This document shows, in pieces, positions 13,134 through 24,983 of a stretch of 64,000 bases of DNA. Below the pieces are notes generated by a model. The model saw nothing but the letters and a program-made list of their open reading frames with translations. It had not been told where the DNA came from and made no database searches. The translations under genes and the position numbers were made by a program. Source of the stretch: Rutidosis leptorrhynchoides (lineage: Eukaryota > Streptophyta > Magnoliopsida > Asterales > Asteraceae); assembly GCF_046630445.1 (NCBI RefSeq), contig NC_092339.1, positions 52,079,501 to 52,143,500 on the forward strand, given 5' to 3'. The first letter of the stretch is position 1, and each line of letters begins with the position of its first letter.

Positions 13134-13895
13134 GAGGGATCCACTGAGAACTATTCTACTGTGAGAACTCTGAGAACTGGCGGACGAACAAAAAAATCGA
13201 AATTCGAGCAAAAATTTTGGCGGCCGAACAAAAAAAATTGGGTCGAACAAAAATTAAGATGCATTTAATCACATGTTCTACATTTTCTGTTGGGTTCTAC
13301 AAAATTGTAGAACGCAAATTCGTTCGAATTTGGGAAAATTTGTTCGGCCGCCTGATTTTTTGTTCGGTTCTACAAAATTTTGGTTCGGTTCTACAAAATT
13401 GTAGAACAAAAATTGGTTCGAATTTCTTTTTTTTGTTCGAATTTCACCTGTTTTTTTTTCAAAATTCAATTTTTTTTTTTTTTTATTTAGCCCGATTTAG
13501 AGTTTAGGGTTTAGGGTTTTCGGGTTTACTCCGTATACCCTAAACCCTAAACCCTAAACTCTAAACCGTTCGTGTAAAAAACTCATTCTAAACTCTAAAT
13601 CTAAACCCCTAAACCCTAAAATCTAAACCTTAAACCCTATAATCAAAATCCTAAATCTAAACCCTAACTTAATTTGATGAAAAATGATGTAAAACAAGTG
13701 TAGAACAGCATGTTCTACATGTGTTCTACATCATGTTCTACATAAAAATGTAGAACCAAGAAACAATGCATCTAATAACTGAAAACTAAAAATTGTTCGA
13801 CTATGCCTATTTTTTGTTCGGCCGCGTCATTTTTTTTGCTCGAATACCTAGTTCTCAGAGTTCTCATTCTAAAAATGGTTCTCATTTGATCCCTC
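13134..13895. mobile_element. TIR element M1 with telomere-like core
   Basis: Imperfect terminal inverted repeats start GAGGGATC at the left and end GATCCCTC at the right. Similarity between the ends continues inward for roughly 120 bp, including shared GAGAACTCTGAGAACT and repeated 'gttcg' phrases. The element is ~762 bp and has no coding capacity for a transposase. The centre (about 13487-13670) is packed with TTTAGGG/CCCTAAA motifs in opposed orientation that can fold into a hairpin. It is probably a non-autonomous DNA transposon; I cannot assign the superfamily, and the flanking TA tracts hide any target duplication. Confidence 0.65.
13487..13670. repeat. Telomere-like hairpin core of M1
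   Basis: Left half carries TTTAGGG-type repeats and right half carries CCCTAAA-type repeats, many degenerate (CTCTAAA, TCTAAAC). It shares a 34-bp identical stretch with the core of M2, ending in 'gtgtaaaaaactca'. Confidence 0.8.
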
Positions 13896-13900
13896 TACTA

Positions 13901-14723
<823 letters not shown>

Positions 14724-14793
<70 letters not shown>
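14724..14793. repeat. (TA)n microsatellite, ~70 bp
   Basis: A pure TA tract at the right edge of M2, after which the solo LTR resumes. Confidence 0.97.
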
Positions 14794-14796
<3 letters not shown>

Positions 14797-16144
14797 AGCT
14801 TGAAAACACAATAATTAAGTATCTCATGAAGTATATTAACAAAGTATTACACCTACGTTTTCATATTACAAACTTATAGGTTTTCAAACTATATACATAT
14901 ATGTAATATTTATAGATGTAGTTAAACCTATATTAAAATGTATTTATATATCATGTATTATGAATGTATAAATACACTCTTGAAAGCTATGAATACATAC
15001 TTTAACATACTTATACTTATTAAAGATAGCAACATTCGTAGTCCGATTCGTTTTCATCAAAAATTCTGCTTGTATTTATACGCGTATTATACGCTTGTTT
15101 CTAGAAGTATTTCTATGGTATAATACTATCAAAAATCTGCCAAAAACAAGTCCTTATCATGGGTGACTCACCATTTGGCATCTTATACAATAATTGTCAC
15201 AAAAATACAACCTAACATTTCGTTTTTGTTCCCCATTTGTTTTTATATAACATGGAACTCATTTTTACTTCATTTTTACTTCACATTTTCTTAAACTAAA
15301 ATACACAATTGAATGCTCTCATATCCTACTTTAATACCAGCAAATTTCCTCTTCATAATCAAGGTAAAATACTTCTCAAAATCCTTGTTCAATTCCTTAT
15401 ATAGTTGCTATCTTATTATGCTTATAAAACTTGTAAAAACTAGAACTTGTTTTGGTGAACACCAAGCTTGTTTGAAAACTAAGTAAACCTTACTAACTTC
15501 TCTGAAAAAACACTTATATATATGTATTATAACATTATACTAAGTTACTATAAGAATTAATAACGTGTATACATGAATAAGACACTTAAACTTAACAACA
15601 ACATTTAGTCTCTTTCGGTTCTTAAAAATTGTTTTGACATAAAAATTAAAAAGCTATCTTAGACTTTGTTTTAATGGATTATATTTTAGGAAAATATTCA
15701 ATTACATAAAATTGATTTTCTGCACAAAAATCACGAATTATCTCAAAGAAAAAGGTATTTTTCATTTTTATTTGGTGACTACAGTTCGGAATTCCTCCGA
15801 ATCTGTCCACCGTTACAAGTTGAGGGCATAAGCCTAACTCCAACTATAAACCAATACTTTTTCAGTTTAGTATTGAAAAATAGAGTTCATTAGAAAATTA
15901 TAGCAACCTAAATCACTCAAAACCGATTTGTAATGAAGAATTTATGGTCAAAACAATATTGGTTAGGAATGATGACTTTTAGCTACGGTTTTAATTACAT
16001 AAAAACTATACTAACCATATCCTAGCTAACTTTTCCAATATTCTACATGTATTTATACATGTCATGACTTATTCCTTGTAGGTATATAGAATACACTAGT
16101 CTTGGTTAATTCTGAGATAATATAATATAGTCTTGATTAGTCAA

Positions 16145-16372
16145 GACAACACGTATACAATACGTTTGGATAAATCATATGACAACATGTATACAATACG
16201 TTCGGATAAATGATAAGACAACATGTATATCATACGTCTTGGTTAATTCTAAGACAATGTGTATACAATGGGTCGTGATTGAGTCTAAAACAATACGTAT
16301 ACAATGGATCGTGATTGAGTCTACAACAATAAGTATACAACACGTCTTGATTAATTCTAAGATTACATATTG
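16145..16372 (+). repeat. Six-copy 36-bp tandem repeat inside solo LTR Y
   Basis: The phrase GTATAC or a close variant recurs at 16153, 16189, 16225, 16261, 16297 and 16333, an exact 36-bp spacing. Units are degenerate (gacaacatgtatacaatacg and variants). LTR X carries a single related unit near 10671, so this is an LTR-internal expansion. Confidence 0.85.
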
Positions 16373-17350
16373 GACTATTTTGGACATTATGACTTGGATT
16401 ACTAACTTAAAATGTTAAAAAAAATTATATTATATAACTACTATATAAACTTGTTTTATTATTATTATTTGTTATATATCTTGATATATATATTCTTGAT
16501 CTAGGTTCGTTAATCCGGAGTCGACCGTGTAATTTTTACACTACTGCTGCACTTATTTTCCAAATATTGTATCGTGAGTTCATAGTCCCAACTTTTCTAT
16601 TGCTTTACAACTGTTTTAAACTATTGGGATGAGAATACTTGCTTCTTTACAACTGCTTTACAACGTAGACACGAGTAACTTAAACCGGTGTCACATGAGT
16701 TACAGACCAAAAAGCCCTTAGCTCGAATATGTTAATTATTCGAGAATCATATGGATAGATCTATCGGGTTTTGACAAACCCCACCTCAAACTTAACGGAG
16801 GTGCATGTTACTTTGTAACTGTATACTGTTCGGTGTACACTGTGATAAGGTAAAAGAAGACGTGTGAATGATCACATGCAGGTGTTAAGCTTCTTAATTC
16901 GAGTGCTCATGATTATATACACTACTTTTAAATATTGTGTTAAACTGAAATCTCGTAGTCTATGTCTACATTACATAACTTTAAACCTATGAATTCACTC
17001 AACCATTGTGTTGCCTTTTTAACATGTTTATTCTCAGGTCATAAAAGTCTTCCGCTGTGTATTTGCTATTTGAAAAGACATTATATCGAGTCTTTCATGG
17101 CATATTTCAAGAAAACTTGCATTCAAAATCATCACCATGTATCTTACTTTGACTGTATTGTCAACGGATGTATTATCGTAAACTATTATTTACGGTGATT
17201 GTCTATAGGTAGAAATCATCAGATGTCGAAAACCTTGGATTTATATATTCATTTATGGTGTGTCTTTTAAAAGAATGCAATATTCACAAAACGTATACAT
17301 GAGACCGATGAATAACTTACGGCATTATTTTGGGGGGTCGTTATACTCCA

Positions 17351-17929
17351 GTTAGCTTCTGTTAAAATTTTCAGTTAACTCACATGTGATGATATATATG
17401 TGGGAACATTGTGTCTTCTTCTTAAACTAAATCTCACCCTATATGTAAACTGAGAGTTGTTATGGATTGAAGGAAGCTTGATTAGTTCATATATAAGTTG
17501 TAGAATCAATATGTCGCATCAATTAGATCATCAGTCGTGGATTCAGAGAATTGAATCAGATCAGGTGTATCAAGTACGAACAAAGCAAGTTACTGAGTTC
17601 ATCACTGATTTTGAGAATTAGAGGTTGTTTAGATCGAATGTAGGTGAAATTAGATCGAATATTAGATGTAGAATAGATCTCAAGCAATCAATTAGGTTTA
17701 AACAACAACAGAATGAAGAATTTTGGAGAAAACACTTGGGGTTTGGGGTTATGTTCATCGCAACTGATTTGGAGGTGATGAAGCATTTCTGGAGCAACTA
17801 GCCAGTTTTGTAAATTGCTCTCTATAGGTAAATAGTGATGTTTAATTAAGTCATTGCTCGCTGATATGTTGTGTATTTCTTGTACGGATTGTTACCGAGT
17901 ATGAGACATTCACATCTGTTTCTTCTCAC
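17351..17929. other. Unassigned spacer upstream of importin fragment
   Basis: Contains no convincing exon or repeat that I recognise. It may hold diverged 5' parts of the importin-alpha pseudogene or its intron. Confidence 0.4.
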
Positions 17930-18011
17930 ATCATATCCTTCTCCATCTGTAATTATTCCAGCACTTCGAACTGTTGAGAATATTGTGGCAGGCGATGATC
18001 TCCAAACTCAG
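17930..18011 (+). pseudogene. Importin-alpha exon fragment
   Basis: Encodes YPSPSVIIPALRTVENIV then AGDDLQTQ, closely matching the armadillo repeats of plant importin-alpha (nuclear import receptor for classical NLS cargo). It ends at a good 5' splice site (CAG|GTATGC). A conserved glycine of the 'RTVGNIV' motif is E here. It lies upstream of the C-terminal exons at 19526-19920 and is probably part of the same decayed gene. It has no counterpart in the right-hand copy of the duplicated segment. Confidence 0.75.
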
Positions 18012-18762
18012 GTATGCTTACAGAGTTGGTGTACTAATCAATACATATATTTGCTTATGATTCATAAATTATCCATAAGTTGTAAGTCTCTGAATTGTGC
18101 TGTAGTGAACATTGTCTTTTGACCTGTATTTCTCGAATTCATCTTGTTTTGTTAATATTATATTTCACTTATTGTTGTAAATTACTTGACTGTAAGACGG
18201 CATATGCACTGAAAAACTTCTTAGCTTGTAGCGCTTGACCCATGCTAGTGGAAATCATAATAAGTTATAAGAAATAAATGACATGCCATTTGTTTCTCCG
18301 GCTAGATTTTGAGATGCTTTCGGAATAACACATGTTTTTGGTATTTCAACATCGTAATTCAAACTCTATTCAAATTTGTTTCATTATTGAATTATTTAAG
18401 TTTATCACTTTATCGTATGAACCCTAGATTTTAGAATGGCGATTCAATTTTAATCTGAATGCAAATATTGTCCAATTTATTATCGAATTGTATACTAGCA
18501 TAATGTCAATTAAATGTTTAATCCACTAGTTATGTAATTTGTTTTGTTACAAAAGTTGATGTTTTGTCAACTAGTACTATTCTTTAATTAAGGAATCATA
18601 CAACAACAATAAATACTTTAAGTAAAAAAGATCAAAGTTCAATTCCTATGAATGGTGTCATCAATTTTCAGACTTAAATCCTACTTATTTTCTGTTACAT
18701 GGTTATATATAGATCTTACTCACATCCACAAATGTTGGGTTTGACTTTTGAAGGAAGAATAC
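18012..18762. other. Importin pseudogene intron or spacer
   Basis: AT-rich with no coding signal that I can support. The last bases before 18763 mark the left limit of the segment duplicated at 43853. Confidence 0.45.
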
Positions 18763-18815
18763 AGATGTAAAACGAAATGAAGACCATGCATGTGATTGAG
18801 TCTTATGACTGTGTA

Positions 18816-19166
18816 CAGGGGCGGTTTTTAATGGGGACAGGCGGGGGCAGCTGCCCCCAGTGGATTTGCAATTTTCAGTGTAAAATTTTTGGATTTTTCG
18901 ACTTTGCCCCCGTGGATTTTTTTTTTTTGCCCCAAAACCTACATATTTTGCCCCAAAACCTTTAAATTTTGCCCATAAATCTTCAAATTTTACCTCAAAA
19001 CCTTCAAATTTTGTCCACAAATGTTAAAATTTTGCCCAAAAACCTCCATAATTTGCTTAAAAACCTCCATTTTTTGCCCCAAAATCTCCATATTTTGCCC
19101 AAAAAATTGCCACGGTTTTATAATTTTTTTTGCCCCCGGTGACTTGTAATCCTGGTACCGCCACTG
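18816..19166. mobile_element. hAT-type MITE (351 bp)
   Basis: Starts CAGGGGCGGT and ends ACCGCCACTG, typical hAT termini. It is flanked by an 8-bp duplication, actgtgta at 18808-18815 and accgtgta at 19167-19174 (one mismatch). The paralogous site near 43896 has the single empty target. The inside is made of 'TTGCCCC/aaaacc' repeats with no transposase. Confidence 0.9.
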
Positions 19167-19525
19167 ACCGTGTATGATCTTATTTACACTTTAATTGTTA
19201 CGACTTTTGGCTTCTTGCTGAAAAGAGGAGTTGAATGCTGTTTAAATATCCATGTTAAGATTTTTATTATTGTCTTTTTGTTTTACCTGAAAGCTGTGCA
19301 CACTGTGTCAAAATTAAACAGGATATAAGCCATGTGCCAAGCACATTCAACTGAGTGAAGGTACTAATTTAACCGAGTCTTTTGATAAACCCTCACTAAA
19401 AAATAACCAGTTTAACCCTAAAGCCTTTTGACCCTTACCTGTACCACACATCTTGACACACTTACAGCCTATTGGAAAGAAGCACTATATTTTACTGCAT
19501 TAGTTTCACAATTTTTCATGCACAG

Positions 19526-19920
19526 GCTGTAATTGAAGCAGGGTTAATTGCCCCTTTGGTGAATTTGCTTCAAATAGCTGAATTCGACATAAAGAAAGAA
19601 TCTGCTTGGGCAATATTAAACGCCACTTCTTGTGGTAATAATGATCAGATCAAGTACACTCTCATGTCATATCCCTCCCTAAGTTTAATAATCGAAAAGT
19701 TATATACTGTTACTTATAAACTGTATGCTATGATTCGTAGGTAATTGGTGAGCCAGGGAAGTATAATATATAATATGAAATATTATATGAAAAAGCAGTT
19801 GAAATTCTCAAGACGTTTTGGTTGGAAGAGGAAGAGGAGGGTGTAGAAGATGATGGCTTCAACTTTGGCGGGGAAACTAATATTAAAGTTCCATCTGATG
19901 GATTCAGTTTCAACAACTGA
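19526..19920 (+). pseudogene. Importin-alpha C-terminal exons, left copy
   Basis: Exon 19526-19653 encodes [15 protein letters not shown] and continues to NNDQIK, an armadillo repeat of importin-alpha, and ends at a splice donor. The next exon starts at 19740 and carries the gene's C-terminus ([19 protein letters not shown], a GGFNFG-like motif, stop at 19918-19920). Between YLVSQG and YEKAVEIL most of the last armadillo repeats are missing and the frame is lost. This copy also has a stop at the exon start (TAATTGG where the right copy has TACTTGG). It is a decayed duplicate and not expected to make protein. Confidence 0.85.
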
Positions 19921-20117
19921 AAAGTGATTACTTCCATCACATTTTTAGCGTTTTAACTTCCTTTCAGACTTTGGTTACATAAAGAGTGTGCCTACAACAG
20001 GCAATACGGTTATTTAATTATGTTTTAGAATTGAAACATTTGTATAAACCCGAAATCAGTTTCTATTTTTCACCCATATGATACTCTTATATTTTTAAAA
20101 GAAAAATGAACAAATAG

Positions 20118-20699
20118 TAGACATGGCAATTGTGAATCATAAACTCAAATTCGGGTCAAATGGGTCAAGCTTTCAGGTCAATTGAGTCTTGAGAAAAATT
20201 AAGCCTAACAATATAAATTAAAACTTAAAAAAAGATCCAAAAGGGTTTCTCTCCAACCTATTATGTCCTATACAAAAAATGAAGGAACGGGTCTAATGGG
20301 TATCAATACTCAAAGATCAATAAATAGAAATGGGTCTAATGGATTTTGTGAATGAGTCAAATGGGTCGAGCACAAAAAGTTTCATCCGTCAAAATTTTAT
20401 GAAAGCATTCATGGTTATATCATTTATTATGTATATTAATTGTTCTTATGTATATATAATAAATAAATAATAATAACTAAAATAATGTAATAAATGTAAA
20501 AAAAAGCGACGTAACCCATTTAAGCCATTTGACCCAACTGACCTGTGACCCGTTTCGACCCGTTACCCAAACCGACCCAACCTGACTCATTTTGAACCGT
20601 GTAAAAAAATTGACCCGTTTGACCTATGACCCATTTCAATCCAAAACCATTTTGACGTGTTACCCAAACCGACCCAACCTGACCCATTTGCCAGTCATA
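20118..20699. mobile_element. hAT-type MITE (582 bp)
   Basis: Termini TAGACATGGCAA and TTGCCAGTCATA form an imperfect ~12-bp inverted repeat. A perfect 8-bp duplication acaaatag lies at 20110-20117 and 20700-20707. The right copy near 44850 has the single uninterrupted acaaatag. Internal 'gggtcaaatgggtc' and 'acccatttgaccc' repeats are typical of plant hAT MITEs. No transposase. Confidence 0.88.
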
Positions 20700-20828
20700 A
20701 CAAATAGCAGTGAACTTTGCGAAAATGAGTGATGTGGACCCAAGACGTTAACGATGAATTTATCTATAACTGCATCTACTAAAAGTTCCACTTCTTAACT
20801 TGCAGGTTCTTGGGAGCTAGTAGGATAG

Positions 20829-23800
20829 TGTCACGACCCTACTTTTTCCGTTATCTTTTTCAGTTAATTATTTAACGACCGTTAACTGTTAGAGTGCCAC
20901 GTCATTTCTATGACCTATATTATTATTTTTGCAATAATATATATATATTAATTATTATGTGTTATGTGAATATTTGTATTCATATTTTAATTTATACGTT
21001 TCTACGTCTCGCGGATTTTCATCCGGCGAATCTTTTCGGTTTTAAAACCAACGGACGCGTTTTTGGGACATTTAAATCCTAAATATTTTAAATATGATAT
21101 TTTAAGATCATATTATTATATAGTGTATTTATATTTATTTTTTGTCGCGCGTTTGTTATCTCTCCGGATTTTTAATCGCGTAAGTGCGTTTTCGCGTTTC
21201 GGGACTCGTTCGGGCTTTCGGGCCACAAGGATTATGCATTTAAGTGAGATGGCCCACCATGGGGCCCACCCCATGCCTCATTCGGCCGAAGCCACAAGGG
21301 AGGGGGGTAACACTCCCTTGTTTTTCCCATTTTGTGATTTAATTTCTTTTTCATCAATTTTTATCAAAACTTAAACTTATTATTTGCTCTCCTCCTCTTT
21401 CTCCCTCTCTTGGCCGTCGCCCTACACCTCCCCAACACCATCAATCTTCAACAATTTTATAGCTTGGATCATCAATTGTTTAACACCAACGCGTTCCTCT
21501 CTTCGTTCTCTACGCGATAACATCAATCGTTTATTGACTAGGGTATAAACCCTAACCCTAGAATTTTCAATTTTTCATTTATTTACTGTATTTTGATGAT
21601 TATTTAGTAGTATGATGTTTGTGAATTATTGTAATGATGTTTGTATGCATAGATGTACTCATAATTGCATGTTTTCGGTTTATAAAATTCTGGACAGCAG
21701 CTATTTCGTGTATTCTGAGTTTGTGATTGATATAAATGTTAAAATAAAGTATGTAAATGAGTTCCTCTCATCAAGACATTAATTTTAGACTCCGGATTCA
21801 TGTCATTTCGATTTCCGGAGCCCTAGTTATGATCAAATTACTATTTTGTTAAAATTGAATTGTGGATTGACATGAAACAGGTTTGGTCCGACTTTTTGAC
21901 CTTCCTTGGTGTCTTTAGGGTGTGTTAGTGTGTTAGGACTGATGATGGGACGAACTTTCATGTTCGGGTCACCTAAATCCGAGCCACGGTTCACCCGGTA
22001 TGACTAAAACACGGTTTTGAGTAAATTGAAGGTCCAAGTGGTGTCATGGCTGATTACCACGACTTGTGGACTGTACTTGGTGTGTTCTTGAGTACACCAT
22101 TGTGTCGGGTGGTTTGAATAGGTGGAGATGCATATAAGGCTCGCCAGAAATCGACACCCGGGGCTCAAGATACGACCCGATGAACTTTTGAATTAAAACT
22201 TATGTTTAATTCTAAAACTTATGATAAAAATAATGAAACTCATTATTAATAAATTTCTTATGGTAAAAGAAGTAATTATTATTATTTAAGACTTATGATA
22301 TAAATATTTATTATATCATTTAATTATTATTTATGATTTAATTAACCTTTTAATTTAACTTATGATTAATAACACTTTTATTATTAATGGAAAATACTTA
22401 TGATAAGTATTAAATTTATTTTATAAGAATATTATTATAAGACTTATAATAAATATTAAATAATTATTTAATTATTATAAGACTTAATTATGATTTAATT
22501 ATTAAATACTTATGATTTAATAATTATATTTAGAAACTTATGATATGATTAATAATTCATTATTAATTAATAATACTTATGATATGATTTAAAATTTATT
22601 ATTAATTAATAATATTTATATTATGACTAATATTTAATTAATTAATTAACTACTTATGTTATATTAATTATATCATTTCAACTTATATTAACTTTAAAAA
22701 TTCATTTTATTTAATTAAACTTATGTTATGACATAATTATACACTTTTAACTTTAATAAACATTATAACTTATGTTATTATTATAACTTACACTTTTCAA
22801 ATTATCGTTGACTATGTTTGACCAAGTTTGACTTTTGAGTTGACTTTCGGTTGACTTTGACTTTCAGTTGACTTTTGTTGACTTTCTAAATAAGGAAACT
22901 TTCCTAACTTAAAAACTTTCTAAAAATAGAACTTTCTAAATTTGGAAACTTTCCAAAAATAGAAACTTTCCTAAAATAGAAACTTTCCTAAAATAGAAAC
23001 TTTCCTAAAATAGAAACTTTCTAAAAATAGAAAGTATGTGTCCGTACGCTGTTCCAGTCAAACCGATGCTTGCCGAGTATTGTTCTATGTCTACTTGCAA
23101 CATGTACAATAGCTATCATACTAAGACTTGACCTAAGTTAGTTATTTATATCGACCTGCTTTATTTATAGGTCGGCGTTGTGATCGTTCCTGATCACTTT
23201 ACTCTATTTGCTGTTCGCTTGTTTGTGTGGTTTCTTCAGTTGCTTTTAAGGTGAGTTATAGTCCCGTTTTTACATACTTTTCAAAGTATATTTTTGGGAT
23301 GTGATTTCATGCATTTTATTTACGTTTAGACAAAAGTGACAATTAAATTTAAATTATTCATTGTGAGTTGGACAAAAATATTCCCTAGTCTGGTAACTGT
23401 AATCATTGGTTTCTACCGGTGAACGCGAATCCTACGGATAGATCTATCGGGTTTGACAACCCCATTTCGAGCTAGTCGCGCTAGCAATTTATAATCGGAT
23501 TGTTTAGTACTTCGTAATTTGTTGTAGATACACTGTCCAAGTGTATATTTTTATTGTGTTTGGCAAGGGTAAATAAAGGGTTAAGAAGTTACCAGGTGGC
23601 TCATTGATAATGGAATAATGTTTAATGTTTTCTAACATTTTTAAATCTTGTGGTCTAAAGTTTATTTATTTATTTAAACCTATAATTCACTCAACCTTTG
23701 TGTTGACAGTTTACTTGCATGTTTTCACAGGTACTTGAGTTTTGTGATGCTTCCACTGTGTTTAGAAGAGTCTGCATGCATTTGGGCAGATTTTATGAAA

Positions 23801-24092
23801 CATTTTATGAAACTTAAGCTTGCATTCTATTTTTGGATAATTTAAACTTGTGGGTTTGTTGGCAAGGTTTCGTGTCAACTTTTGGTTTATTACTATGGTT
23901 GGTTGTTTAAAACTACATATTTTGATTTGTTTCCTTTTTGGGAAACTTTTGAGATAAAAGAATGCAACTTTGTTTATTTAATTCATTTAAGTCTGATCAA
24001 GCTGTGGGACCAACTGAAGGATCCGTTAAGTGTTTTGACGGGGTCGTCATAGATAGTACGTCAGAGTGTTTGAAGGTCGGGTCAACTGGTCA
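20829..24092 (+). repeat. Gypsy 5' LTR
   Basis: ~3.26 kb, starts TGTCACGACCC and ends ...GGTCA. It contains an array of 'actttcctaaaatagaa' units around 22890-23030 and an AT-rich 'acttatgatatgatt' array at about 22200-22790. Confidence 0.8.
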
Positions 24093-24136
24093 GGTATGTC
24101 CAGTGGTTTGCGGTTTTGCGGTTTTGCTGTTTGTAG

Positions 24137-24559
24137 ATGTCGACGTCGAGCGATAACTTCGTTGCTGCTCCTGCTCCACCGTCTCCTGCTAGACGCCGTG
24201 CTAATCAACCAGAGATTGATGATCCTGTTCATTACTATTTTTCTACCATTACTCATATGAACCGGGCTTATAATGAGGTGACACGTATTAACGCCCTTAG
24301 TGATTGTTTGCGCACTTTGCCACATAATGAAGTTATGGACGAGATCCGTGCCGACATGGGTAACTTTATCACTTTCAAGCATAGGGTTGAGGATGAGAAC
24401 CGTAAGCGTGATCGAGAAGTTAAGGCTAAGTTCGAGGCTCTCGAGAGCACTGTTCGTGTGTTGAAGGAAGAGTTAGATGTTGTGAAAGGGAAGTTGCGCA
24501 AGCATGAGGATCCTGCCGAGACTCATGCTGGACCAGCTTATCACACCCGCTCTAAGTGA
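24137..24559 (+). CDS. Small ORF upstream of gypsy gag (140 aa)
   Basis: A short open frame starting MSTSSDNFVAAPAPP lies only ~45 bp after the 5' LTR and ~430 bp before gag. The N-terminus is Pro/Ala-rich and the C-terminal half (from about residue 85) is charged and heptad-like (VKAKFEALESTVRVLKEEL), suggesting a coiled coil. I do not recognise it as a named domain. The non-autonomous element at 54732-63287 has a comparable relic in the same relative place, so it may be a family trait. Function unknown. Confidence 0.5.
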   Translation: MSTSSDNFVAAPAPPSPARRRANQPEIDDPVHYYFSTITHMNRAYNEVTRINALSDCLRTLPHNEVMDEIRADMGNFITFKHRVEDENRKRDREVKAKFEALESTVRVLKEELDVVKGKLRKHEDPAETHAGPAYHTRSK

Positions 24560-24983
24560 ATGTGATATGATTATTCATATTGATTATCTATTTCATCAGA
24601 CTTAATGTCCTTTTTATACATACATTTTGGGTTATGTACGGCGTTTTGCCGAGGATTTTATTAAGATTTTGTTATGGGATATTTTTTTTCATTATGTATG
24701 GATGGTTATTTTTATGACGTCTATTATCATTATCATGTTTTATTTCTGATGTTGTGGCTCTTGGCATTTTATATTATGTGTAATCTATGTTCATGTATGT
24801 TAGGTGCTATGTATGTTGTATGATGTTATCATAAAATATGTATGCATGTGATGGTTATTTCTATAACAATCATAACTATCATGTTATTACTCATAGTGTT
24901 AGTTGACTAATATCTTAATGGTTAGTCCTTTCGTGTTTTGATCTATTCATTTATGACACTAGTATTATTCTTGGTACTAACGG

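Noticed and set aside
16145-16372. CRISPR-like regular 36-bp repeats
   Set aside because: Units are contiguous and degenerate with no unique spacers, in a plant LTR; an ordinary tandem array.
18703-19020. 105-aa minus-strand frame
   Set aside because: Falls in the low-complexity interior of a hAT MITE.
19472-19744. Functional small importin-like gene
   Set aside because: The frame runs through an exon into an intron; only fragments of the armadillo protein remain.
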